Part shown: positions 34,976-51,712 of the stretch, piece by piece
Layout: each line of letters starts with the position of its first letter
Position numbering within the stretch: position 1 is the first letter of the stretch
Source of the DNA: Siphlonurus alternatus
Taxonomy: Eukaryota > Arthropoda > Insecta > Ephemeroptera > Siphlonuridae
Direction of reading: 5' to 3'
NCBI GenBank assembly: GCA_949825025.1
Contig: OX463780.1
Coordinates: forward strand, 36,684,979 to 36,748,978
DNA: 64,000 bases
The notes under the pieces: generated by a model
What the model was told of the DNA's origin: nothing
The model's database searches: none
Seen by the model: the letters and a program-made list of their open reading frames with translations, nothing else
Translations under genes and position numbers: made by a program

Positions 34976-35642
34976 TTCTTCTTCATGACTTCTTTCTTCT
35001 TGACGATTTTTGGAAAGGAGCCTAACGGCTATAATTCCACGTACATACTAAGTAACTTGATTCAAATGTATACTTGCACTGTTTTTTGGTAGAGTCTTGT
35101 AATTTAATTGTAAAGGATAATGGTTGAACAATGGATATGATGATTATGGAATGTGGGGGGCAAGGTGATGATGGAAAGATGGAAGTGGTACATATAACCT
35201 ATCATGCCCACCACTGTTACCGTGGAACAAAAACAAAACACACAAGGTCATTGGATTGACGATGTGGTGTGGAGTGCAATAATGTAGGTTGATGATGCAG
35301 GCGACAACATGTAAGGAATATATGGCAGGAATTTGAAAGATTCTCAACGTGTCGACCATGCAGTGGTGTCGAACTGATGTCGACTCCTGGTGGGCCGACC
35401 GAAGAACAGAGGGTCAAAGTAGGCCATTATGTAAATGTGGTGAGGCGACAATGATGGTTTATGAATCAAATTGACTGGGGATAGAGTCGAGATAGAAATA
35501 AAGATTCGACGGTTAATAATATATAGATATAGGATATAGGGCGGATGGTTACCAGGATAGGAGGTACATCAGACAATTTGAGCGCGGGAGTCACGCGTCG
35601 ACGATGCTCACACACACTTTAACGCAGTTGACGCGCCATATA
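34976..35642. other. Unassigned intergenic DNA
   Basis: Less AT-rich than its neighbours, with several ATGATGG and GTGGTG motifs. No splice-consistent coding exon and no recognisable element. It lies upstream of ICE2 and could hide non-coding exons. Confidence 0.4.
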
Positions 35643-36266
35643 TTTTTTTTTTACAAGGATACACCCCAAATTTAGGTGGATTTTCATGGGCGGCAACGAC
35701 GACGCGGCGCGATTTGGCGTAAAAGCTGGGAAACCGTATGAGGCGGCGAATTCGCCGGTAATCGCGTTAATTACGATGCTCTTTTTCTTTTAATCGCCCA
35801 ATATGGCCGCCAATGGATGTTATAGCAAGTGCGCATTAATTCGCGTCGCGCCGCGTGATAAAAACCGCCATCTGAATGCACCTTAAGAGCTTACAGCGCC
35901 TCGCGGCGCGGGGTACTGGGTAGGGATAAGGTAGGGAACGGATAGTGGCCACACGGCCTGATGCATGCTTACGCGTCCCAGCATTTGCTGAGGTGAGACT
36001 GAGGGAACCGTGGAAAACCTCAGTCAGGACGGACACCTCTACTTTTTCTCAATGGACCAAAGCGATATGTCCAAAGCCTGGGGAACCACACACAAGTGCA
36101 TCACTGCACTGGGTGGAAAGCGAGACGAATTTACCCCAGGGATCGAGGGAGCAGCGTATTTTTTACTTGAAACGGTCACCCATCCAAGTACAAACCACGC
36201 TCGACGTAGCCTGACTTCGGTGATCTAACGAGAACCGGTCAATGCTGCACTGCGCCACGCTCGACC
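35643..36266 (-). mobile_element. 5S rRNA-derived SINE (SINE3-like), copy 2
   Basis: Reverse complement of copy 1: it begins GGTCGAGCGTGGCGCAGTGC at 36266, has the 5S-type promoter (TTAGATCACCGAAGTCAGGC, then GTACTTGGATGGGTGACCG) and ends TATCCTTGTAAAAA near 35650. A GC-rich palindromic element of about 214 bp (35672-35885) is inserted near its tail and is absent from copy 1. Confidence 0.88.
35672..35885. mobile_element. GC-rich foldback MITE inside the SINE
   Basis: Ends TTAGGTGGATTTTCATGGGC and complement TTAAGGTGCATTCAGATGGC, with inner GCGGCGCGA in both arms. Comparison with SINE copy 1 shows the empty site (ACCCCTAAGAGC). Target duplication is probably TTA. Confidence 0.72.
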
Positions 36267-36409
36267 CATATGCCTTATTTTGACAATCGACCTGATCGAA
36301 TGATCCTAATATTTCCTATTGATCCTAAATCGTTCTTTTACAAGAAAATAAAAGTGGCACACTGGCACCTATAATATACGTATATAATATATATATATAA
36401 ATATATATA

Positions 36410-36548
<139 letters not shown>

Positions 36549-36686
36549 TTATTTATTTCAGTTTTCGAACTTTTACCTTTGCCGGTGTTCAAAGTAAATA
36601 TAATTAAAGTCCAAAAAATGAAATAAATTTAATATATTACATTCAATATGAATACCCTTTGCACGAAAAAATTATTTACTTAATTA

Positions 36687-36717
<31 letters not shown>

Positions 36718-36772
36718 CTTAATATCTTATATTTTATTTTATAGTCACAAAAATTCAAAATATATATTATTA

Positions 36773-37006
36773 TAGGCCTGTGCGTAAACCCTGCTCGGTG
36801 TAATACACTTTTTCTACACCCAATCGAGACCTTATATATGCCTGTTCATTAAACCCTGCTCGGTGCAGGGTGCAGTTCACTTTTTCACCAATTTCTTACA
36901 TGACCAGCGCAGATGATGGTGTAGGGAGTGCAGTGCAAATGACGTCATGATTTTTGTTCGTAAACTTGCTCTGAGTACACCGAGCAGGGTTTACGAACAG
37001 GTCTTA
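36773..37006. mobile_element. TAGGCCTGTTCG hairpin family, copy 1 (diverged)
   Basis: Left end TAGGCCTGTGCGTAAACCCT, right end complement of TTTACGAACAGG. It contains internal partial duplications of CCCTGCTCGGTG and a TGACGTCA at 36940. It abuts copy 2. Confidence 0.7.
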
Positions 37007-37026
37007 TATCACATGTACATGACGTC

Positions 37027-37148
37027 AGGCCTGTTCGTAAACCCTGCTCGGTGTACACTTTCTACACCCAATCGACCTTATATCCCATGTACATAAGGTC
37101 GATTGGGTGCAGAAAGTGTACTCCGAGCAGGGTTTACGAACAGGCCTA
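37027..37148. mobile_element. TAGGCCTGTTCG hairpin family, copy 2
   Basis: Near-perfect 122-bp palindrome: AGGCCTGTTCGTAAACCCTG... with its complement, and a loop at ATCCCATGTACAT. It is almost identical to copy 3 at 60674. Confidence 0.9.
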
Positions 37149-39219
37149 ATATGTCAATTAATAAATAATTAAATATGTTCAATATTAATGAATTTCATGT
37201 ATTGCATGCGCATATTATATATATATGCGCTATAATTATAATTAATTATTATAATAAAACATATAATATTACAATTAACTAAACTATATCATATATAGTT
37301 TATTTCCTTAAAAAATTATGAATTAATTTAAGCTCTATTATAACTAGATATAAAAATTTTAAGACTTTTAATGTATTATTATCCTGTGTATATTGAAGTA
37401 ATATATTTAAGGGTTAAATATAATATATAACAAATAAAATTATCATTCTGAGTATCAAAAGCTCGAATTTATTCACAATCACAACTTCACAAGACAATTA
37501 ATATTCAAATATAATTATACAATAAAATTATTGATGCACACGATCAAAAGAATTAATTAAATACCAAGAAATTTATAAAGACAGTATAATTTTCTGCCAA
37601 TAAAAAAATTAATTACATCAAAATACATAATTTACATTAACTCTTGTAGGGTAAAAATGACACTTTTTAATAATTTAAGTACAGTTCAGTACAGACTAGC
37701 AAGTACACACATCTTTTTAGTTTCCAAATTTTGGAAACTGGCACAGGGAAATTTGTGATCGTTAGCATCATATTATTATTATATATATTAGCATTAATGA
37801 AACTCACTTAGACTAAAGGAAAAAAAAAAAAGGCGGAAATGTAGGAGATCCAGCCTTAAACAGGCCAACAGCAAAGAATTTTAATGAATTTTTTTAAGTT
37901 ACGTACAGCAAATTTATGCACCAACCAGTGGTGAAACAATTCAAATATTTAAGATATGAGGAAAGAAAAAAAAAAAAAAAAAAAAGGTCATGTGTATTTG
38001 TGCAGGTACAGTAACCAAATTTGAGGAAACGGAATAATTATTTGGGCACAACCCTACAAGTTTCTCCTTAATTTGATACATTATTTTTATTTTACAGCTA
38101 AAGCCAAAAAATAAATATTTTAAATAAATGGTACAAACTCTTATAATATATTATATATTGCATGTATACACATATAGCTTCGAGCTCTCGAAGCCCTATC
38201 ATATTGCTTAAAATTATCTTTTACATATATTATTTAATCTTAAAGTCTACATATCAAATTACATGGGCACACTCCATGCAGAAAAAAACCATCAGGCAAT
38301 ATACCAAAATAGGTAACTCTTTATATAGTAGAAAATACTACACCATAAATTCTTTCATTTTTTTTTTTTTTTAAATATATTTTTCTATGTTTACTTTTAC
38401 AAAAAATTATTGTGGAGGGAATTTTACTGCTCAAAAAGGCAATTATTATTTTACATACATTATTATATATTTTAAATATTGGAGTTCACTGTCCCTCAAA
38501 AATGTTTATGAAAGTTTTTATTTTAGTTATCAAGGCATTTTCCTGGCGATCAACAATGAAAGTAAAAATTTTGAGCAAAAATTAATATTTGTTCATTATA
38601 TTATTATTATTCACTTCATTATAGGAAATTGGCTAAAGCCAGAAAAACAAATAATTTTCATAGACGTGATGAGAGAGTTTGAGTGAGGGCACTTTGGTTT
38701 TGTTGCGTTGTACGTGAGCACTCCAATGTTTATTAGAGCTTCGGCACCAGAAATCACGCAAGGCACCTTCTGCTGTTGCTGCTGGTGTATCGCCAACCTC
38801 GTAATAAATTTGGCAATACTGAGATTATACCCCTTGCTGCCACACTTTTTTTAGATGGAAAGACAGAAATGTAAGCAAAGAACTGCAATGAATTCATGTT
38901 TATACATACTGGTGGTATTTAAGTAGAAAATACAGACTTATGTGTAATTTAATATTTTGGCAAAAAATTAAATATGTAGTGTGGCAACAAAAAGGTATTG
39001 TAACAAGCAAAACAATGAAATTGCAGCTTTAGACCAGGAAAGTTGCTACGTACTATACTACAAAAATTGGCACGTTCATAATATTTTGCAGCAAAGTAAT
39101 GAATGCATGTATGTATACTTTTGATATATAATGCAATGCAAAGTCCAAAACAGTTGCAAATCTGTGATGATAACTTCAAAATTAACAGTGTATTTTCACA
39201 CCGTTGATACTACTGCAAC
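37149..39219. other. AT-rich intergenic DNA and kayak 3' flank
   Basis: No gene seen. A poly-A run lies near 37969-37985. The last several hundred bases (about 38700-39219) would be the kayak 3' UTR, with TTTATT (AATAAA on the minus strand) near 38739 as one possible polyadenylation signal. Confidence 0.45.
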
Positions 39220-45302
<6,083 letters not shown>

Positions 45303-45394
45303 AGTGCAGTATTGAACACAAAGTTAAATATATCACCAAACTATATTCGAATCGATTAAAAAGAGCAGGAAGATATAAAAATATTTCGTTCGTT

Positions 45395-45640
45395 CGTTCG
45401 TCGAGAGGTTCGGCTGCTTGCTATTTATCGTTGTTATAATAGCGAGCGCTCCCGTGCGCGGGCCCCGAGCCTCTCTCTCCAACTGACGACGACGTGTAAC
45501 ACCACGGCGAACGGCGAAGATCCAAAATTAGCCGGACGGCAAGCGAGCAAGCGAGCTGCGTTTTGGCACATAGCCGTGCGGTACTCAAAAACCGCGAGGG
45601 CGTACGTACACGAGTAGACCAGACATAAAAAATATATTAC
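45395..45640 (-). promoter_or_regulatory. Putative kayak promoter (MMMMDPL isoform)
   Basis: A GC-rich, CpG-rich block directly upstream of the first coding exon on the minus strand. ATAAATA (minus strand, 45422-45428) could serve as a TATA box about 120 bp before the ATG. The exact start site is not visible. Position and composition are the only support. Confidence 0.4.
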
Positions 45641-47080
45641 CTAGCAACTAAACGTTACTATGAAAGTCATCAAAAAATTTACGAGCATAATTAAAATATT
45701 TAAAATTAATACTGCATGTGTTTAATTAACGTCCTATTTAATATTGAATATATAAAAACTTTTCTGTCAACTCGAGATCACACCATGAAGCACGAACAAA
45801 CACCGCAGGTCTATTCCAGCTCACAGTTGGTCATCCACTGTTTTTCCTGTCTGGAGTCTAGACTAGTACTGGCCGATAGCTGGGATTGCTCGTTACCCTC
45901 TCCCTGATTTGCGCACGCACATGGCAAGTCCACGACCTTGGTCCTCCTCGAATAAACAACTCAAACGTAAACAAGTTCAAACTTGCATGGTTGTTGACCT
46001 AGTCTCGCTGTCACCTCACGTCAAACCGTCGTCGAACCGAATAAAAGGACACAGAGGGAACAGGTAAAAATGTTGTTGCTGGTAAAATAATAATTAATAA
46101 ATGTGGGTGCCATTATTATAGTATTATTTTGATTTTGTTCATTTATTTTTACGCCGGGCAATTACTGCTTGGTCCATGGACCCGAAGTCAAATTATAAGT
46201 AAAACCATTGGTTAAACCAACAGCGTATTTTTTGGACTATAAAATTCTTTTTATTAGGAAGTACAAATTCCGAATTAGGATTCGATATACGTATAATCAC
46301 CTAATTTACAATTTCTTTACTTCGATCTATATACAATATGAAATTATGAAAGCAATTAACCTTGAACGAAAATTACAAAAAATCAAAATGCAACCTTATT
46401 ACAGTGTAATATGACTGGCATTACTATTTCTAGTGCGTAATGAATTTTGTCCCGTTATTAGCACAATATTTATAACTTTATATTACAATGTAATTATCTA
46501 TAAAATCTCAAGGAAGGAACTTGCACGCGGATCATGCACGGCTCCACTTTCCTTGAGATGTAATCTAGTTATAGTCTGAAAATGTTATTCCTACATTCCA
46601 TTTATGCATGTTCGATAATAATAATAAATTTATATCATAATACACCTCTGCGTTCTCAGAGCTCATCAGCCCCTATTCCATAACAGAATTACTATTTCTG
46701 ACACAGGCTACATGCACTGTTCTGAATATGAGTGAATATGCACATGATTTTTATTAGAAATATGTTTATAATTCTCGGAGGTGAAAGGTGAGACAAAAGC
46801 TCGAGGCCGGCACGTCCGGAGAGCAAATAAGTCGGAAATTCCTGCGGGGCCGCCGCCCACGTCGTCGCGGTAAGATCTAGTCCGCCTCGCCCGCACCTCT
46901 CGTCCGAGCGAGGTCGCGAGTACAACAGCATGAGGAAAACGCGAGAAAGTCACGCGCGACGGGACAGACCTCTTCCTCAATTCTCGGAAACCCGACGCGA
47001 CGGTAACCGCAACATTATTATTCTATGTTCACGCCCATTTCAAATCCCAACCAATTCAGATTGGTTGTATATTATATGTA
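45641..47080. other. kayak upstream DNA
   Basis: No coding exon placed. It holds a small palindrome at 46505-46558 (ATCTCAAGGAAGG / CTTTCCTTGAGAT) and a GC-rich stretch at 46790-47010 of unknown role. Confidence 0.45.
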
Positions 47081-47089
47081 CAGTCGCCG

Positions 47090-47210
47090 CCTCTGAAAAG
47101 TTCCGTTTGCAGCCTTGTTAAAATCAATCATCACGATCACAAATTATGCTCTGGGAGTATATCACAATGGTGATTAGCAAGGCTGCGAAAGGGAACTTTT
47201 CAGAGGCATG
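47090..47210. mobile_element. Small foldback element
   Basis: GCCTCTGAAAAGTTCC then TTGCAGCCTTG, with the inverted counterpart CAAGGCTGCGAAAGGGAACT then TTTTCAGAGGC. No target duplication was assigned. Confidence 0.65.
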
Positions 47211-49077
47211 CAAGGTATGTACTTTAATTCCCATCTAGAACGATACTATATTACGAAATAAAAAGAGAAGCGCGTAATTTTTATCTGTCATAGGTGTGGT
47301 ATATAAGTAAGGACGACACTCTTCAGTGTACATACAATAATGGGAATATCATGGGAGAGGATGAGATAGCAATCAAGTGACTTTTATGACGTCAAATCTG
47401 TCGTCAGATAAAAGTTTTTAGTTCAGCAAAAATGTGCAGTATACAAATCAATAAAGAAGATGCTTATTATTGAGTCATCATATGAAATAATCGTACCTCC
47501 AGAAATGCCATTTAGCAGCAGCCTTCAAAACTGTTTTTACAGTTGATGCGAAACGGTAATTTAGTTACATTATGAAACATAATAATATATTTAAATACAA
47601 TTAACTGATCATTTAAATGTCACATCTATATTAGCAAAAGATTGAAAATAATATACATGTATCAAAATATAGCATATTTTACGTCTAAAATTTCCTCAAA
47701 GCTCTTTAAAATGCATTATATAAAGTCATACCTTTTCGGTGCTATAAATCCGTTATTTTGTTGCAAGGTACGCAGTTTAGAGAAGCGCGAGTGCTTTGTT
47801 GGTAAGGACGTGGGCAACTGAGTGCGCGATAGCCGCCAGAAGGAAATGTGCCGCCCCGGCCCGTATCACAGCCAGTCATGTGACGACGGCGGCTCGATTG
47901 CGACACCGCATGACGACGGATGTTGTCAACCTCCCGCCTCTAAGCTTCTCCGCCCCGCTAATACAACATAGCACACGCGGTCAATGTTCAATCAACCCTC
48001 CCAGTTAGCAAGGATTTTCTCAGACCACTTGGTCCAGCACAATCGAGCTTTTGTTGTATCATATTATCAACCAAGAATTACTGTATTTTCAAATACTGTA
48101 TTAATAATTAAGCCCTTATATCAATTTAACCATAATTATTGTACTTCATATTATATAATAATAGAAGGAAGATAAAGTGTGTGAAAAACGTTCTGTGGCC
48201 AGTCCTGGTACTGTCATCTGTTCAATATTCTCTCACGCGAGGTTTTATGCTGCAATGATTGACAATCAAGATAATTTTATTAATCGTATTAATCGGCCCA
48301 TCTGCAGCTTTGATGTGGTAATGATAGTTAAATAAATTTTAATAAAATTCTTTACTTCGTACTTTAATCTTTATAAGTGAGGTCCAATACGTTCGATGTG
48401 AATGGATCTAACTTAATCAATATTGTGCTCCTATTTCATATCCTCAAGATTTTTTGTTATTTGATTTTTGTGATGTCATACGACGTAACGTTTACGTATG
48501 CATGTGAAACATACTATTTGCTGCTTACACCATACTGGGCAACACGTCGGTCTCACAATGAGCCGGCTCACCCTTGTAGGAGCCAGGAACCACCTGTGTG
48601 CCGCACCTTGAGTCAAGGCCGGGTACATCAATACATTCGGCAACATTGCAGAGAGACCGAGCCGCCGACGGGGCGACCACTTGGCGGGCGCGATTTGCTG
48701 ACGTCAGTGCCGGCGAGATGGGAGCGCCGATGACGCAATATTACTGCTGATGTGCCAGCCACTGACTGCCATGCAGTAGATTACACTCGGAGTTATCTTC
48801 TCCTGCCATAGTGACATGTGCTTTTAAAGATACATTGTATCATAGAAATATGGACCTCTTTATTACATGATCCTCCTCCTTCATCGTCACGCGAGTTGTT
48901 TTTAGCAAAAAGAAAAATACTGTAAATATAATAATGAAAATAAATTAACGATAATTTAGTAGATTCACGCAGAAAACAGGAAATTATTTAATATATAATA
49001 CAGTAATAACAATAAAATCATTTTTAATATAACTTTGACTCAATGATATTACACCTGTATATAAAATTTATGTCGCA

Positions 49078-49155
<78 letters not shown>

Positions 49156-49636
49156 CTTTACAAAATATTGTGTCAGTGAATTGTCGCAATTATAAAATTG
49201 AATGTATCAACAAATAATGATTTTAATCACACTAAAATATCTTGATGCCATATATGGTGTGTCATGACAAGATCAATTCCTAGCTTGTAAAATTAAAGAA
49301 GCTTTTTAAAATTATAAATTCAGACGTATAATATAAAATAAATCAATTAATGACGACATCTTGCATACTTTACTCCGTAAACAACGCGCGTGAATTACGT
49401 ACATATTTTGTGCAATGTATTAATATGAATTGTTGATTTTGGACAGAATAATTTATTATTTATACATTTCATAACAGTATGGTCAATACGCTCATGATAG
49501 CTCTGTAAAATATAACAGCTAGCTTAGATCAAGCGAGTGTTGGTGACACTCTTTTATTATTGCGGACACCTATAGCTAGAGCACGAGGCAGAAATCGGGA
49601 CTCATCGGGAGCGGGCGCTGGCTTCATATCTGACCC
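47211..49636. other. kayak upstream DNA with CRE sites
   Basis: Contains perfect TGACGTCA at 47387-47394 and 48699-48706, and GC-rich stretches at 47790-47960 and 48540-48760. A TA microsatellite lies at 49081-49152. The GC-rich stretches may be promoters or enhancers. A 5-codon phase-compatible mini-exon candidate (MAFLE then a GTACGA donor, minus strand, about 47498-47512) is too short to call. Confidence 0.4.
49081..49152. repeat. (TA)n microsatellite
   Basis: About 36 TA units upstream of kayak. Confidence 0.95.
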
Positions 49637-49946
49637 CTAGAAGATAAAGATGAAAAAAGTCCATCCAACCAAACTTTTTAATCAGATGAAACCGGAAAGC
49701 GAAACGTAAGGGGGGCTTTTAATCAGGGACCGGAAAGCGAAACGTGGAAGGGGATCCAATACAAAAATCCAATTAAGTAAAAAAAAAAATCAGTAAAAAA
49801 AAGGCCTTACTCGGATTCGAACCCACTCCCGCCTGCATGCCAGGCAGGCGTGCATACCCCTGCGCCACGCCACTGCTACGGCGGTTAAGAGAAAATAAAG
49901 TTTATTTGAAGAAAAAAAATGGACTTTTTTCAACGTTATCTTCTAG
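49637..49946. mobile_element. TIR element carrying a tRNA-derived segment
   Basis: Inverted termini CTAGAAGATAAAGATGAAAA (left) and complement CTAGAAGATAACGTTGAAAA (right), matching at 25 of 28 positions. Inside are two copies of an ACCGGAAAGCGAAACGT unit near the left end and a tRNA-like sequence on the minus strand. Similar units occur near 54785-54875. Confidence 0.78.
49803..49877 (-). pseudogene. tRNA-Ala(GGC)-like sequence, degenerate
   Basis: On the minus strand: A-box-like TGGCGCAGGGGTATGC, anticodon stem-loop CCTGC-CTGGCAT-GCAGG with anticodon GGC, and B box GGTTCGAATCC. A run of eight T follows directly (Pol III terminator). The acceptor stem does not pair and the T stem has mismatches, so it is not a working tRNA; it probably supplies a Pol III promoter to the surrounding element. 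Confidence 0.72.
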
Positions 49947-50532
49947 TAGCGTAATTCGCTGGCTTCTAGCTACTATCTCATTTGCATGCAGGAATGCAGT
50001 GACGTGCGGAGAAACCATACGACCAGGCTCCAGCTAGCCAGAGAAACTACTCACTGTGGTGGTACCAAGCGCTGGAGAACCGTAAATTCTCTGCGGGCAC
50101 GCCTTGGACACAGCAGAACAATCGGAATATCGAGGACAATATGTCAGTCAAATGGAGTGAACTTTCAGAGGAACCCAATTAAAATTACTATACGCATATG
50201 TTTATATTGAAGTCTTAATATACCCACTGTAAGCGAGTGTTTGTCAACATAAATGTTACAAAATCACTATAAAAGTTCGGTGTAAAAATTAAAATTACAT
50301 ATAGTCCAAGAGCGCTGAGTCCCCTTCACCATCTGGATTTAATTTGTCCTCGACTGGCGATTTAAACACGCTTTAAATTAAAATCCATGATCATGAATAT
50401 AGAAGAGTACATTTTGCAGCAAATAAAAAGGGTCACGAGAGGTCACTGAACATTTGTACTTTGATCAGTATTAGAAAAACACCATAATTTTCTATGTTCA
50501 AATAGACAAAACAATTAGTTTGCATGACTCAC

Positions 50533-50646
50533 CAATTTTGAATCCTTTTCATCTCTGAGAGACCAGAACTCTGAAGAATACATTGTGTACTGCGGAAAAT
50601 CGTCGTCGGCACCAATGAATAATGAATCTGGCACTAGACGAGACAT
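50533..50646 (-). CDS. Candidate alternative first coding exon of kayak
   Basis: On the minus strand an ATG at 50646 opens 38 codons (MSRLVPDSLFIGADDDFPQ, then YTMYSSEFWSLRDEKDSKL) that end in frame at a consensus donor GTGAGT (50532 downward). The exon ends in phase 0, exactly the phase needed to join kayak exon 2 at 42361, as the known first exon does. The peptide is acidic and compositionally protein-like. Upstream lie a TATATATA stretch (50731-50741) and a perfect CRE (50841-50848). Fly kayak uses several alternative promoters and first exons, so this fits. I recognise no homologue of the peptide itself; it could belong to another minus-strand gene. Confidence 0.6.
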
Positions 50647-50730
50647 CAAAAACTTATTTCACTTTGATTGACTTAAATTATTGGTTGTATTGCTATATAG
50701 TAATATTATCACAGGTACGAAGTAAATTAT

Positions 50731-50848
50731 ATATATATATCCACACCTCACTGGTACGTTGGTCTAACCCGTTCAGTGTTCACAGCAAGACTGTCGCTTG
50801 ACTACGAGCAGCCCGTTGTTTTACAAGGTCGGTAGTGGAATGACGTCA
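50731..50848 (-). promoter_or_regulatory. TATA-like and CRE sites upstream of the candidate kayak exon
   Basis: TATATATA at 50731-50741 is about 90 bp upstream of the ATG at 50646, and TGACGTCA at 50841-50848 is about 195 bp upstream. CRE sites are known control elements of vertebrate FOS; the role here is inference. Confidence 0.4.
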
Positions 50849-51700
50849 GCCAACGTTGCGCATTCGTGGAACCCGGCGAACAAGCTACAAAGCCAGCAGC
50901 AGTGGAGCTTACACAGCAAAAGAGCCCAGCAGCAAGCGCGAGAGAGTCGACAATCCGCGGAGGCGGCGGCATTTACCCTTTCCACCTTGCCCACAGCTTG
51001 AGCCCAATATTACCCTCCCTCTCGTCGCGACTTCGCACTGCTTGATCGCTTGCTGCTGCTATGCTGCTTCTGTACCACGAACTTGCGAGCTTCGCAAGAA
51101 GCTTTCGCTCTGTGAGACTTCAAACATTTTTTTTTAACAGCTGTCGATCGTATTTCACTGTCACGTGACTGTTTTTGAGTGGCAGCCAGCATGACAGAGG
51201 TCAGGTCAGGGCGTCAGGGTATGATCACAGCGGTATATAATATATGGGATAATAAGGTCACTAATCACTATAATCTATTCACTTTTGTCACAAATAACAA
51301 ATTATTTATAATTTATATAGGAAAACATTTAAAATAAAATTAAATATTAATTAATAAATTACAAATAAAATACCTATGCAGGCACATTAATTACCAATTT
51401 AATTATAGTCATGAATGATAAAATTATGTATAATAATTATACAAAATAAATGTTGTTTTATGTGCTATGCTATGTAGATAGCTGCACGGGATCTAATTTT
51501 TAGAAGAATCTATATTATTCTACACATCACACCTGATTACTGCTCGACCTACATGATCCCCCCACGCCCCCACCCCCATTAACCCTCCCAAAAACAAATT
51601 GGATCGATAATAAATAATAAAATGCATTCGTCTAAAATGTCTGCAATGCATATAATAGTTATATTATATTAAAAGCACTAAATCTATGATTTGAAATGCA
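50849..51700. other. Unassigned DNA
   Basis: GC-rich to about 51200 (CAGCAGC and GCGAGAG motifs), then AT-rich. No splice-supported exon or bounded repeat found. Confidence 0.4.
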
Positions 51701-51712
51701 TGGTCAAGAATC

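Noticed and set aside
47498..47512. Five-codon minus-strand first exon MAFLE with GTACGA donor
   Set aside because: Phase-compatible with kayak exon 2, but too short and with a weak start context.
49248..49257. CCATATATGG CArG box (also at 31309-31318) as serum response element for kayak
   Set aside because: Several CC(A/T)6GG matches are expected by chance in DNA this AT-rich, and the sites are far from a proven promoter.
49803..49877. Functional tRNA-Ala
   Set aside because: Acceptor and T stems do not pair; it lies within a TIR element.
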